A DNA stretch of 64,000 bases from Sphagnum compactum (GCA_965153455.1 OZ234495.1:15806875-15870874); one strand, 5' to 3'. Shown: positions 11,768-24,710, counted from the first letter of the stretch. Notes: generated from the letters alone by a model not told the origin. Program-made: numbers and translations.

Positions 11768-13572
11768 TTGAAGGATGGGGAAGTTTGTATTGGCCTCCTT
11801 GTCTCAACGGTTTCTACTAAACTGACTATACTTGGCTGGAAGGAAATGAATGACTAGGTAGCCAATTTTGCTTTGAAGACTACCCTCTTTTCTATAATTT
11901 TGACAAAATGAGTCTGGAAGGCCTCCTTACTACACCTCAGATGTTCAAATCTTAGAAGTTGATTGCTAATCTCATTCTCTGTTTAATCGTCCTTTAATGG
12001 ATGCTTTTCATGCTTATTCAACCTCTTGATGTCAAATGTTGATCTCTTTACGAGCATCTGACTGACACTCTTAAGGAGCTGAGGAGTCAGTGGGAAGGAT
12101 GGCAGCTAGTAATCAGTCACTGCTATTCAAGATGACATCTGATACTTGGTGGGTCATACAAAGTTATTGCCATACTCCTCTTGTCATGTCTGCTTTGGTT
12201 TGGCAGGAACTAACATAATGTTCATCTGATTACCACCTCAGATTTTTTTGTGTGGATTCTCTATGCAATCAAGTTGTTTTGGAGTTGAAAATTTTGTGGA
12301 AAGCCCAAGTAAGTCTCAAAGTTTTCAAATTTCTTTCCACTGTTTTGATTCCTTGTATGTTCAGATGGAACGTAAGTATAGTATGTGAACACACTTTGTT
12401 GTTCCTTATAGAATAGAAGCTCAACAGTGTTCTCCCACATTGGCTACCATTCTTGTCAACACATCTGAAGATATCTGGCTACAATTAAGGCCACAAGTGT
12501 GTAGCATTGTTCCCACACCGTTTCAGGTTTGCTTTCATAAATGATGTATTTGGAAAGCATTAACTGAGAACAGGGCCTTGGTGAAGGCACAATAGGATCT
12601 GCGGCATTGTTTTGGTTTGTCCAGATAGAACATAGTATCCATAATGCAGGCTGCCTGTTGGTCATCACCAGCAGGCATATCCAAACTCTGAATCTTGTAT
12701 ACTATTTGCCTCAAGATTACATTCAACTTATTTGTGTGTGTATTGTGCATGTCTTCAAAGACAATTTTCCACCTAGACGCCTAATTTCAAAATTCAGACA
12801 TAGTCAAGTCACAACTCAGAAGTAAAAGAAAGTCAGCATCCTGGCCCATATATGTCTTGTTTTCTCATCAAAAGTAAGATCGGTCGAAGCTTTGAAATAC
12901 CTCAAGAAATGTTTGGTTTTCCTTTTCATTTGGGTGAAAAGTTGCAGAATCTGCAAATTGCATCAGTTTTTTAACAAGGGACAAAAGTCATATATAGAGT
13001 TTTGTACATAAATGGGCACTGCAAGTAGCTGCAGGGTGCATGACTTTAATACTTCATGTATTACATTCATTCTCATCAATGACACAGATCTCTCCCATTA
13101 CTTATTATGCACTGCATGTTTAGTCAACTCTGTGCCAAACACAGGGAGGCCTGAGATGGAAATGTATCATGATGAACCTGCAAGGTGCCAACCAGGTTGT
13201 CTCATAGCTACTCCAGGAATGAAAGGAATCACTTGTGATATGCTCTGTTAACTACATGCTAGAGTTTTCATGCATGCACTCCCTAGTCCGGTCCTTCCAA
13301 TGCTGGACAAGCTCCAAAGCCTGTGTACAGATTGGTGCATCATACATAGTCCTCCACCTGATGGACTGTAGTTCCAAACCTGGTCTCTGAACATGGACCT
13401 GCCTGCAGACAGAATTTAATCCAGCAGGTTCCCCTACATGAATTCATGTTTACAAACCCTGTGACCTTTTCTTGGGAATTCTAACCAATCCTTAATCCCC
13501 ACCCACTCTCTCCACATCACCTAGCTCTGACCTGTTGTGCTCTCTCCCAGGATCGACAAAAGCAAGGCACAT
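11768..13572. other. Intergenic DNA between convergent genes
   Basis: It holds the 3' flanks of CCT8 (+) and the DHHC gene (-), which converge here. No frame longer than about 80 residues shows coding character, and I saw no repeat structure. Confidence 0.6.
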
Positions 13573-16501
13573 TTATTGCTTGCTTGGGGGAGTAGCTCCA
13601 CCACCATTGACATGATTGGTGCCCTCAGATGGCATGGCCAGCATATCAGGTGTGATTTCCCAGCTGCCACTCTGGCGTCCCCAACTTGAACGCCGAGGGT
13701 GGATGACTGATGCACGGCCTTGGTCCATATGATGTGGATCAAATCCATCCTTATCCATCCCAATCCCCAATTCACTCCCAGTGCTCACCCGTCCTCCCAT
13801 CATCTCCAATTCACCTCCTTCTGCAACCATTTCCTCAGCACCAGGCCATGTGGCCTTGTATCCTAGCTCCAGGTCAGGTCCTTTACCACTACTAGAAGTG
13901 ACAGCCCCTCCTGCCTCCATTGTCTGTGCAGGAGTGCCCATTTGCCCAGGTGCTACTTCGTCAATTTTGGCTCGGAACTTGTTCTTTGATGGTGCAATTG
14001 CACTGCAGAATATCTCTTTGAAGTTTTTCAGATATCCCTCATTGTATGGATTCACCTTGTTGTCATACCGATACCGGAAATTCTCATACGTTGTCTGCAG
14101 TGCAAGGGGCATAATGCTGTGAGAACACAAAAGAAAAGAGATACAATGGAACTAAGAAACATTGATTGAGTATGCTGAGAGTATCAATGGCTCAGTCTGG
14201 ACACATTCCATTGGAAACAGAGGCAATGCATAACAGAACAGACTACCACAAAGTCAGCTTCCACAGGTGGCCACTGTATAGAGAGGCAATGGTAAACAAG
14301 GAGAAAAATGTAGGACCTGATTTGTGCCAACAAGATACAGATGGAAGACTGTCAGTCCACCGACAAACCAAACACAAATAAAGGTGTACACCATGAGCAC
14401 AATGGATGCTGGTGACCGAGCCAAAGCTTTCCATACAGTGCGTTGTTCTGTGTCCATCAATATCTTGATATACAGAGCACACATTGCAAAAACATACACA
14501 CACAACAATGTCGTTGAAGACACAAACATAAAAAAGAATCGATAATTCCTCTGCACCCATACATAAATCCCCAACTCTTGTTAGTTTGAACTCATCCAAA
14601 CAGCCATCCAAATGTCTTGCTCTTGTACTGTCAGACAGTATAATCCACTCATCTGTGCCATGTGTACCTCTAGACTATGAAGGTGAATCAGAGTGGAATA
14701 TTCTCAATTAGAAGTGAATGCACCCCAGTAATACCCACAAAATCTAACAACTGAAGAGGAACACTGATGACTACTTCCAACATGCAATCAATCCAAAATG
14801 TGAGGTCTATTGAGGGGCTAGAGTTGATCAAGACAGTCAGGAAGGAATCATACTTGGCCAATACATTGTCCAACCCAGGGGCAATGATGATCAAAGCGGA
14901 GGACGCAGTTGTTACAAATGGAGCAATGAGAGCAGCGGGGTGGGCGATACAGCATGCAAGTGTCACAGTACTTTGTTTTCACTGACACCCCATTCACAAT
15001 CACATCTTTGGTTCGTGGCAGCCGCAAACGTGGAGTCTGTCCTGCCCTGTCACCTGGTGAGGTGGCTAGATCAAAGTCTTCTTCAAGTTCTGGTGGGTGG
15101 GTGTTACGAGGAATTATCCCTGGATCCCTTCCAGATGTCAGCAGCAAAAGGACCAACACCTGGTTACAAGCCCAATGCTGTAAACATCAGACCATTTTTT
15201 GGGGCACATTACACCTTGGAACTGCAGAATCCACACTAGGCAAGCTGGATGGCAAAGTAGAAAAAGATCTGACAAGCAAGGACTCTAATTAGGACCTTCC
15301 AGCAGCACCAAAATCTATTCAATTGCTGAAGCCTATATTTGTGAGAACAAACCACACAAACATCCAGACACTAAACACATCCTTAATAATATTATGACCA
15401 TACACCCACAATTCTTGGGCCAATAAGCAGACACCACATTTCCTGTCAAGGGTATAAAAGATAGCAGAACTGACATAAACAGTGTAGACAGCAGCAACAA
15501 CGATGATGGTAATGCCAGCATTGCCATAGTGGTGAAGGAGGTGGCGACCGACAAATACACAGAAGCACACCAATGGAGCTACAATCAAGAAAATTGTCAC
15601 TGCCAATGATCTCACATCTGGCCCAAATACAAATCTGCCACATAGAAAGAACCTCTGCAAAACAAGCACAATCCCAGGTAGCACCATTGTTAGTTAGTAT
15701 CATCATCCCTCCTCTGAACACATTACACCTTGAGCAGGGTTGAGGCATAAGACATGCCACCCCCAGTTCCTCACATTCCTAAGGAGGAACCCAACTGCAT
15801 CTTATGGGGCAGCATTCAGTTTTCCAAAATGTGACACCTTCACAGCATTGTGCTTCCCTCCCACAGACCTGCTTCCTCCTTTTTCAAGCCTTTTGTGTGG
15901 AGCCCTGATCAGAAAGCTCTTCTTCCTTATGACTTTGGAAGCTGAATGTGAAACCTGAGAAGATCTGTGTCCATTGTCGGTGGTGGGAGGATAACACTCA
16001 GTCCTTAAAATGGTATGTGTGGATAAATACCAATTGATGATCAAATACCATTTGATGGATACCAAATAATGATGGGGTGGGGGTGTCTGTGCACATGTAA
16101 TTCTGTTCTACTGAGCATGAGCTCCCTCTACATTATCTATCAGCTCTCCATTTCTTCCATTCAAACCCGAAAAAATGGGGTTTTGATTCGACTTCAAAAG
16201 ATGCCCCCTTCAACCCAAAACTTGATTCCTTACAAGTCTCTCTGTGAGAGCCACCCCAGTTCATCTGCCACCACTCTGCGGATATAATAAAAGACAAGCC
16301 AAAGGAAGACCCCCTGGATGATGCCACATTGGTTGGTCGGGCCCACCCTAAGTCCCAGCAACAAAAGATATATGCATGGCAGAAAATAAAAACCTTCAAT
16401 GCATATACACAAAGAAAGAAAACTGTAAGACAAGAGGAGAAGGGTTGGATTGACACACTTACATTACTACCTTTCCAGACTTGATACACTCGCTTCGCCA
16501 T
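13573..16501 (-). CDS. DHHC-type protein S-acyltransferase (PAT4-9 type)
   Basis: A membrane palmitoyltransferase that transfers fatty acyl chains to cysteines of target proteins. Five exons (-) join in frame: 16463-16501, 15475-15654, 14854-15159, 14317-14550 and 13573-14094, giving 426 residues. The N-terminal VYQVWKGSN and [10 protein letters not shown] segments are hallmarks of the Arabidopsis PAT4-9 clade. Two membrane segments lie at about 25-75. The [13 protein letters not shown] box follows, then the cysteine-rich domain with [14 protein letters not shown] and D163-H-H-C166, ending [10 protein letters not shown]. Two more membrane segments are encoded by exon 4. A TTYE (TTxE) motif opens exon 5 at residue 254. 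The Ser/Gly-rich tail of about 130 residues is probably cytosolic and disordered. The DHHC cysteine is intact, so it should be active. Intron borders are all GT-AG. Confidence 0.93.
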
Positions 16502-17099
16502 TCTTCCCAGATCCTGACTAGGGTATGCCTTACTCCCCCCGTGGGCTTACAAATACCTCCACTTTCTCCTCATCGCTGCTACCAGCACCAGCACCAACAC
16601 CAGCACCTCACTAACCTCCTCTATTCTGCTCTCCCGCCCACCCCCTTTCCTCCCTCCCTCCCTCGCTCCCTCCCTCCCTCCCTCCTTCCCACTCCAATGC
16701 CTCAGTCCTATTCTACGCTCACTTGCTCAATCATACACGTACTTCATGCCCTAAAAAATCACAAGCAAACACGCACGCGCGCTCTCACACACACACACAA
16801 GAGCAAGCAACCACGTCCACCCCGGAGATAGAAATGTTGTACATCCCTGAGGAGCTACTGCGAAGGCGAGAGCAGCCGCGATTTCTTTCCCGCCGAGATG
16901 GTCACGAAACAGTCGGAGCTTCATCTCCCCAACACAATATAATAATAATTATAACAAGAAGAAGAAGAAGAAGAAGAAGAAGAAGAGACGACGAAACTGC
17001 TGCTGCTGTTGTGCGTGGCCATCGCTGCTGGCACGACAACTCTGCGATGGCATCGTCGCATGGCACAACCAAGTCTAGTTTTCTGTTTTCCGCGAACAG

Positions 17100-17141
<42 letters not shown>

Positions 17142-17300
17142 TGGGGGGGGGCTTTGGCTGGTACGTAGCAGTATTCTCTTTTCGCCAGATTTCGAAGAAT
17201 TGTTTTTTCAGAATCGCCATATTTTTATGATAAGTTCCAGTATAAAAAGATTCTGTTTGGTTTTTTATTTTCATTTTTTTCCTACTTTCATATCTAGCAT
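16502..17300. other. Microsatellite-rich promoter region of the DHHC gene
   Basis: It contains a CCTCCCTC tract (about 16650-16690), CACACA (about 16787-16799), an AAG tract (16959-16988) and a GA tract (about 17102-17137). The open frames through it are created by these tracts. It probably includes the 5' leader of the minus-strand DHHC gene, where the pyrimidine run would read as GGGAGG. Confidence 0.55.
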
Positions 17301-17301
17301 G

Positions 17302-17345
17302 TAGCCAAATCTGGCTAAATAATCTTAATGGATTATCATATTCGC
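17302..17345. repeat. Dispersed repeat family, short copy
   Basis: Contains TAGCCAAATCTGGCTA, the palindromic core of the family seen at 8862-9290, followed by 'TTCGCCACTTCAGC'. It lies at the border of a repeat-rich block. Confidence 0.45.
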
Positions 17346-17576
17346 CACTTCAGCTACATCACAAATTTGGAGGGTGGGGGAAAAAAAAAGAAAAGAAAAG
17401 AAAAAAGCCCCTTTTACACGTAGGTACCAGTTCCGACTTGGTGGAGGTGTTAACTTCAACACCTACTTACCTACTTTGTGACCTCCTTCAAAACCTACCT
17501 ACCTACCTGGCCAGTGTATCGGGAGATACTCTTCCAAAGCGTATTATGGCTGCTGGGCTTTATGGCGAGCTTTCGG

Positions 17577-18005
17577 GTATTTTGAAAAGTTTGGCGACCA
17601 TTTATTTATTTATTTTCTCGTGATATCCTGCGGGTATTTGGCAGGTTCTCTCCCGGTATTATGAGAAAATAAAATAAAAAACAAGCAAGTGGCTCGATAG
17701 TTAGACCGTCTTAAAGCCCGTATTTAGATTAGATAAGGGCTTTACAGACATTTGGGACTCCCTCGGCTCTCTCTCTCTTGTCCCTCAGCGTCCCTTATTT
17801 TCATAAAGCGAAATAGACATGAGCTTTTTGGGGTTTTTCAAAAAGTTTGGTAATCATTTATTTATTTATTTTCTTGTGGTATCCGGCGGGTATTTACAGG
17901 TGTTACACCATTTTTAAAGCCCCATAGATGGATTAGGATGAGAGCTTTACAAAAATTTGGGATTCCCTTGGCTCTCTCGCACCCTCAGGGTCCCTTATAT
18001 CTAAT
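17577..18005. repeat. Two-copy tandem repeat of about 200-260 bp
   Basis: The run 'AAAGTTTGG', then TTTATTTATTTATTTTCT, GTGATATCC, 'GCGGGTATTT' at 17577-17650 recurs at 17836-17905. 'GCTTTACAGACATTTGGGA', then 'CTCCCTCGGCTCTCTC' at 17715-17800 recurs at 17917-18000. The copies differ at many sites and the spacing of the two halves differs, so the duplication is old or interrupted. No coding frame is present. Confidence 0.75.
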
Positions 18006-18207
18006 ATCTTATATATAAAAGCAAACGTGGTGTCTGTCTGTGTGGACAAAAATTGGGCAGTGCCTGGAAGATTTTTCCAGTCACTGCCCGTTCCCTGTGG
18101 AGCTGGTCTGTAGTAGATGGCAAAATAGGATAGGTGAGGTGATAACCAGAGCACAAAATCAACACCCATGGCACATATAATCCTATATATAAAAGCATAA
18201 TCCTATA

Positions 18208-19504
18208 TCTTATATATAAAAGCAAACGTGGTGTCTGTCTGTCGAGGTCTTGAAACCCAGATCTCGTCTATCCGTCTGTCGAGGTCTTGAAACCCAGATC
18301 TCGTTTGTCCGTCCGTCCGTCTGTCTTAAACCCCTAAACCACATCCCCAAGAAGAAGAAGAAAAACAAGACGAAAGCCCTAAACCACATCCCCAAGAAGA
18401 AGAAAAAAAACAAGACGAAATCTTGAAACGAACGAGGTCCTCAAAACCTTCGAGGACCTGAACCGAGGTGGCCAGAATCCTCGATAAAGGACCTGAATCG
18501 AGATTCTCAGTACCCGGTCCATACCTCGAAACGAACCTGAAACGAGGTTCCCAGAAAGAAAACCCGTCGTTGGGGACTTGAAACGAGGTCCTCAGAGAGA
18601 ATACCCGTTGTTAGGGTCTTGAAACGAGGTCCTCAGAGAGGCCAAAAGAAACAACGGCCAGGGCAGCCGTTGCGAGGGGCCGGGCGAGGTGCCATGGGTG
18701 GCTGGAGTGACGTAGCCACGGGTCACAACACTCATATTAAAGCAAACGTGGTGTCTGTCTGTCTGTGTGTTCGTTTCAGGTCTCAAGAAATGAGGGGTCT
18801 GTCTGTTTAGGGACATGAAGACAGAAGGTATCGTCAGATGATGAGGAGACCTGGATTTGGTCTCGAAGGTATCGAAACCTGAAAATTTGCAATGGCAACA
18901 GAGGAGGAGATTACAGGTCTCAAGAAATGAGGGGTCTGTCTGTGTTAGGGACATGGAGGTCAATCTATCGTCACATGACGAGGAGATTTCAGGTCTCAAA
19001 AATATCGAGACCTGGGGTTTGAAACTAAAAGAAAAAACAATGGCAACAGATGACAAAATTCAGGTCTCAAAAAACGAGGGATCTGTGTTAAGGACACGGA
19101 GACTATGAAGTAGGGGATTTCAAGTTTCAAAAATATCAGGACCTTGATTTGGGACGTGAAAAAAGAAGGGAAGAAAGGAAGAGGAGGAGGGCATGGCAGG
19201 GAGAACGACGAGAGCCGCCATCTGTCTGCTGTGTGTGTGTTCGTCACAGACATTCGCGGATTGCGGCCAGGGCAGTCGCTGCGGGGGGCCAGGCGAGGTG
19301 CCACGACCTTTTATACATCTAGTGTGGATGCGTGATGCAGTTTGGGGCCAAACGGTGCGCTCAGCGGGCCAAATGGGGGTGCACAGGGCACGATGGGCGG
19401 GCCAAACCGGCCTGGGCAGCACGCACTGGACCTGCAAGGGCGCCTCAGGCCTCCAATACGTGGCAAACGTGGCTGGAGTGGCGTAGCCATGGGTTACCTA
19501 CTAG
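18208..19504 (+). mobile_element. Putative non-autonomous Helitron, possibly nested
   Basis: The left end TCTTATATATAAAAGC, followed by 'AAACGTGGTGTCTGTCTGT', has the TC start and A/T-rich look of plant Helitrons. The right end has a hairpin, TGGCT...AGCCA at 19470-19489, and CTAG 12 bases later at 19501, which is the Helitron 3' layout. Extra left-like ends occur at 18007, 18181 and 18732, and another right-like segment (GTAGCCACGGGTCAC) lies near 18712, so several copies seem nested. Inside are degenerate repeats of 'CTTGAAACGAGG' and 'CAGGTCTCAAGAAATGAGG'. No RepHel protein is encoded. The expected A|T target flanks are not cleanly met on the right (C follows CTAG). Confidence 0.5.
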
Positions 19505-21179
19505 CTTTCATAAAGCCCTTGTCGTCCTAGGGCTTTATTTACCCTACACTGAAACACCCGAACAAACATCCATTCTATGCTTTTTGAAAATTCTGAGAAG
19601 TCTTGATTTTTTTAGAAAAAAAAGCTACAAAGAGGGTTTTTTTTAATAAAAATAATATAAATAATATAAATAATTAAAATTTTAATTATTTATATTAATT
19701 TATTTTCCCACATTTATAAATTAATATTTTTAAAAACTTACAATTTTGTGATCTATCCACCCACACTGGTGAATCTCAGGGTTTTTTTTCTTTTCAGTTT
19801 TGTGGTTTTAAAAGTTTGGTGGTTTTTTTTCTGATTTGTTTTCCCCCAAATTTATATACTAATGTTTTTTTTTTTTCAAAAATTTCCAATTGTTTTGGGC
19901 GCCAAAGCGCTAAAATTAGCCCCAAGAAAACACTGCTCCACACAAGAGGAATTGGCTAAATTTGGCTACAGGCTGGAGAGGCAAGCAAATTTTTTAAAAA
20001 CAGAATCCGCTATATTTTGGGAACCTAATTCTTGCTGGAACCTATTGTCTAAAATATGGCGATTTTTCATTTTATTTGGTGTTTTGGCACACTTTTTTCA
20101 CAACAATCCTTTGTATGAATCGCACTAGATTTTAATTTCTTGCCAATTGGCCAAAATTCACCTCCCCTCTTCCCCCATGTTTTCAAACCCATGATTTACA
20201 TTTAAGGGTTCTCTAGCAAAAAGGGATGAACATTTGAATCACCATCCATCATTCCATGCTTTCTTTGCAAATTTCATTTTCAATACCCATGTTTTTAGCC
20301 TATATTCACAAGCATTTAGGCAAAATTGCTGAACGTTGAAACATAATTACATCATCCTTCAATGTTCTTGGTGAAAGAGGATTAGGTGGTTGCAATCCTT
20401 GCTTGCATCATGGTTTTGGAACTCTTGAAGTTTCAAATGGAGTTTTCCTGCAACAACAAACTAGGTAGTCATTTAGCACCTCAAAGACTTTGTCGGGAAA
20501 GTTTTACACAACAAAAAAGAAGGTTTTCTTAACAAATAAACAATCAGTAGTAGTACCTGAATTGGCAATGAGTTACAAACCCGAGAAAGATAGAGGGAAC
20601 TGTAGCCAATTTCTTAATAGGACAAAGCAAAAAGAAACCACACACATGCACACATACGAAAGCTGTCCCCAGTTCACAACAGTTTTTATGACTTCCAAAC
20701 TTGTATCGTTATCATAGCCTTAGTAGTGTCAATTTTGTCATCACACATTGTGAGAAGGATTCATCTTCATATGCTTCAAAGCAACTCACTAACACACATG
20801 CAAGAAGCAACAGCAGCGAGAGAAACCAAATACAAACCCATTCACACATCTACTGCCATAAATGAATACAATTTGTAATCCCATCCCACATCTCTCCTAA
20901 AACCAAAACTTGGTGATTCCTACCTGGGTTTTGTGGCTGTTACAAAACACAGTTTCAGATTAAGCAAACAAAGCTCAGTAAAGAGGGTTTACCAAATAAT
21001 GAAATGTCAACTGGTCACCTACAATGATAGCTAGCATTCACCCTAAACAACTCAACATAAATCTTATAAGGAAAGGGGTTAGCTGCGAAAAACAGATTGG
21101 CTGCAGCCCACATTCTGCAATTTCCTACTAAGAGAAGAAGCTGGAAAGCTCCACAGATACATTGCAAACACTTTGCAGA
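19505..21179. other. Intergenic DNA with repeat fragment
   Basis: AT-rich, with a palindromic ATAATTAAAATTTTAATTAT near 19672 and a further relative of the dispersed family near 19945 ('GGCTAAATTTGGCTACAGG'). No gene seen. The right end is the 3' flank of the MPH1-like gene. Confidence 0.5.
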
Positions 21180-22954
21180 TTAGTTATCTAGTACAGGGGC
21201 CTCTGGCACTGCTGCTTGTGCAGTTACTACAGTTGGGCTGAATTTTGCAACATAGTAGCTTAAGGGTGGTCCTGAGTATATGGACAAGTCCTGTAAAGTA
21301 GGTGTATTCTGCCCAACTCGAAGAAGGATTGAAGATGCACTTACAACTGCAATGAGTCCCAACCCGACAGCAACAGCTAGTGAATTGTTACTGTCCTCAA
21401 CAGACCCACCAGCACTGCCAGTACTGATGGCACTCTCTGCCACATACACAGTCGGCTGTCCCCACCAAATACATCACCACCAGTATGTAAGCACCCAACA
21501 CAACTTTTGTATCTCAAGTTTGAAGAACAGTCGATTCATTCAGCAGTGGAGGCTTGCAACACTCTCTTCATATGGGAAACACAATTTTTTACATAGATAC
21601 TTTTGAGTTTGTTGCATTCTTTGATCAGTTTGTTGAATTCCTATGAGTCTGCAGACTGTTGAGATAAAATGGTCAGGTCAGGCCCCTTCTCTGCCTCTCC
21701 TTCTGATACTTTTTTGTGACAGGAATTGAGAATCCATTTTTTCAACTACCATGATCCAATTGCAACAGATGTTTTTATGACCCTTATGTTCAGAGAGGCG
21801 AGTTCTTGAATATTCTCATGTCAGTACAGTAGTGACAAATACAAAAACTTGAGCTTGCATTTCTTGACTAACCTCAACGGCATATATGTTTGTCTGTCCA
21901 GCTGTGTCCTTCTCAACATAGCCTGTCCACCTTTTCTCATTCTGGGCAACGACAGGAGGATATGTCCCTATAACCTGGGTCTTCTCTTCAGCCTCCCATT
22001 TCAGGCTCAACTTCCCCACCTGCAATTGAGTGCTACGTGAGGTGGCAACAGCAGCAATAGAAAATTTTAAGGACTTTGCTATCATATAGGATTTAGGTTG
22101 GAAGCCAGATCTTGAGAATGTTCTGATTGCAAATCATCAACACAGAATCATAATAACAACAAATCCTTCATGATGATATTGCCACAAATAGAAGCAGCCA
22201 TATCACATGGGGTTGCTGTTCTTCACATGGGGTAGGGTGATGGTCACATTCCGGAGATGTTGCTTTTCATGGAGAAGAAGAAGAAGGAGAAGGAGACCAA
22301 GAATTTTGAAAAAAAAACAGATGCAAAGGTTTGAATGCTAAAATCAAGCAATACACATCCCTGAAATCCATCATGAAACTGTGTTTGGTTGCAGCACCTC
22401 TCGATAGATATTTTCTTCAGCTCTGCCATCTCTTCACTACAGCAAAAACTGGTCATAACTGGCCTCTATTTGCACAAGACCTTTCAGTTGCAAAGAGATT
22501 GCAGTTCTTGCAAGGAATTCAAGCACAAAATTGGCATCGAAAACGCTACTGGAAGAACATGTGCTACTCGGAAAATCAGAAAGATTTACAACAAAACTTT
22601 GCCGTGGTGGAGCTGGCGAGAAAGCAAGAAGAGGAGGAGGAGGAGGAGGAGGAGGAGGAGGAAGAAAACAAGGAAATAAAAGAAGAAGAAGAAGAAGAAG
22701 AAGAAGAGTATTGTTATTACCTCCTTCGCAGGTGCACACTCCTCCTCGTTGCATTCCTCAGGAGCCTTCACGGCACTGATTCTCGGAAGCAGCGCCACTC
22801 TCTGCAATAAAAATCTCCTGGACTGTTGTTGTAGTGAAGGAACAAAAGCTGTAGTGCCGAGGGAGTTGCGATAACTGCTGCTGTTGTTGTTGCCGCCGCC
22901 GCCGCCGCTGCTGCTAGCACTGCAAGCCAACATGGTTTGAGCCATTGTTGCCAT
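21180..22954 (-). CDS. Chloroplast thylakoid protein, MPH1-like
   Basis: Three exons (-) join in frame: 22721-22954, 21873-22019 and 21180-21455, giving 218 residues. Residues 1-60 are rich in Ser, Gly and Asn with several basic residues and no acids, which fits a chloroplast transit peptide. An acidic, Cys-containing EECNEEECAP segment follows, then a conserved-looking WTGYVEKDTAGQTNIYAVEP block, and one membrane segment at about 152-172 (LAVAVGLGLIAVVSASSILL). From memory this arrangement matches the plant thylakoid protein MPH1 (Arabidopsis At5g07020), which protects photosystem II in high light; I could not check by search. The initiator is the first ATG (22952-22954); a second lies three codons in. 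Intron 1 holds long GAG and AAG tracts (22628-22711). Confidence 0.72.
22628..22711. repeat. (GAG)n and (AAG)n tracts in an intron
   Basis: Pure GAG then AAG trinucleotide runs on the plus strand. On the coding strand of the MPH1-like gene they are CTC/CTT-rich and begin about 10 bases after the donor at 22720. Confidence 0.9.
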
Positions 22955-23029
22955 CTCCACCAGCTCTTACACCAAGACCACACACACTACAGTGAGTGAT
23001 TCAGAAACACGGTAAAGAGATTACTCTTT

Positions 23030-23232
23030 GTCTTCTTCTTCTTCTTCTTCTTCTTCTTCTTCTTCTTCCTGCCTCTCGGAATCCGAATTCGGTCGGTTAC
23101 ACAAATTGTGATTGTTGTTTGTTTGTTTGTTTTGCGGAGGATGGATTGCTTTCGCTGTTTTGATGCACGTTTGCTCTCTCTTTCTCTCTCTCTCTCTCAC
23201 AGATCTCTCTCTCTCTCTCTCTCTCTCTCGCT
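23030..23232. repeat. (CTT)n and (CT)n microsatellites
   Basis: A CTT tract at about 23030-23067 and CT tracts at about 23172-23232, upstream of the MPH1-like start. They create open frames on both strands that I do not accept as genes. Confidence 0.9.
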
Positions 23233-23705
23233 CGCTCCCTGCGATTTTCTTGTTTGGATTGTGTGAGAGAGTGGTGCTAGAATATGTGAGGCAAGCAAGA
23301 ACGGCATGTGTTGCTGTGGGAGCCACACATCTTTCTTTTGCTGATGCGATAAAGTTGCATAATACCGTTGCTTTGCGCCTTCTCTCTCTCAGTGTCTCTG
23401 ATTTCATCGTGGCAGATCCATTCCTTGCGAGGAATCTTGAGCGATGTGCGCCGGCGGATTGGAGACACACAACAGCGGCAGAAGATTCTTTACTCGATCA
23501 TTTTTCAGAAGACGAGGCAAGGACAAAACAAAACCAAAAAAAAGCTGCTGAGAATTTTCTCTCTGTCGCTACCTTTGGAATGGGAATACGATCATCAATC
23601 AGCCCAGACGCAAGCGCAAATCAAACACATCGGCAAGAGAGAGATCTCTTCTTCAAGGTCAACTCTCTAATCCCTTTCTCATTAGCTATGCCAAAAAAGC
23701 TCAAA

Positions 23706-23905
23706 AAAGATTGATGATGATCAAGCCTGAAAAACAAAGATTGGTGATGATCAAGGCTTTTGATGATGAAGCTTGAAGAAGAAAGATCTTGATGATGCCG
23801 CTTGAAGAAGAAAGATTTTGATGATGAAGTCTGAAGAAGAAAGCTTGATGATGAAGCTTGATGACGAAGAAAGATTGATGATGGAACCTGAAAAAGATTA
23901 TTGAT
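23706..23905. repeat. GATGATGAAG-type minisatellite
   Basis: About 200 bases built of variants of 'GATGATGAAGCTTGAAGAAG'. Units are imperfect and of changing length. Low-complexity frames appear on both strands, but none has family resemblance. Confidence 0.8.
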
Positions 23906-24710
23906 GATGGAGATTGAAAACAAGGACTATTGTGTAACCCAAACGCAAACACCCACAATCTTCAAAGCCAGATTTGTCCAATTCAGATTGCTGGGCATCT
24001 GCTTTGATGACTGCTTGTGCCACCAGAAAGCAGCAGCCCAGAGCTTCTTGCTGCTAAGTAGTGGTACATTTGGTACTAAAGAAGGTACTAAAGATTAGTA
24101 GCATCAATGGATTTGGACTATGACTCGTATTTGCATTTCTAAGAGTCTGGTTCTGCTGCCTCTCTCATGCATGCATGGTGGTGGTGGGTGCCTTTCAATG
24201 CACTGAAACGAAGCTCAATCTGGCATGAATTCAATGCCTTAGCCTGAATGAAGGGGTTGTAACCAAGGGAATTGGCAGCAGGCAGGCGGGCATGACTGAT
24301 TAGCTTCACAACCATAGCATGTAGATTTCATAAGAGAGTTGCACTTGGAATTGACCTTGTGGAGGAGACAAAGTTCATCAGAGTATTTGTGTGATACTAA
24401 CAAGTCTTTTCCACATGCATTTCCACAAGCATTTCCACGAAGGATGAAATGAATACTGAAAGATTGAAATCCATGGGTGGTGAAGGATACTCTTCAATCC
24501 CTTCTTCAACAGCATGATATACGTGGCATGGGAAAATGAGCTGATCCAGGAATTTGCATCCAGAATAACTTCTATGGAAATTGTACAAAAGTTTCAAGCT
24601 CATCAACATCACTGTTGGACTTCTTGTGAGGTAATCATTCTGACATGGCAAGATGTTACCTATATGCTCTTCTCTGACACATGTAACTTGTGGGCTTCAA
24701 TCTGATGATC

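Noticed and set aside
16723-17304. A 193-codon plus-strand frame
   Set aside because: It runs through AC, AAG and GA microsatellites and has no domain; composition alone keeps it open.
22331-22960. Long frames on both strands with Glu or Leu/Pro runs
   Set aside because: They result from GAG/AAG tracts in the intron of the MPH1-like gene; only the exon 1 part of the minus frame is real.
23112-23714. A 200-codon plus-strand frame
   Set aside because: It crosses CT microsatellites and has no family resemblance, conserved motif or splice logic.
23706-23905. Regular short repeats that might suggest a CRISPR array
   Set aside because: Units are imperfect, adjoining and without spacers, and the genome is a plant; it is a minisatellite.
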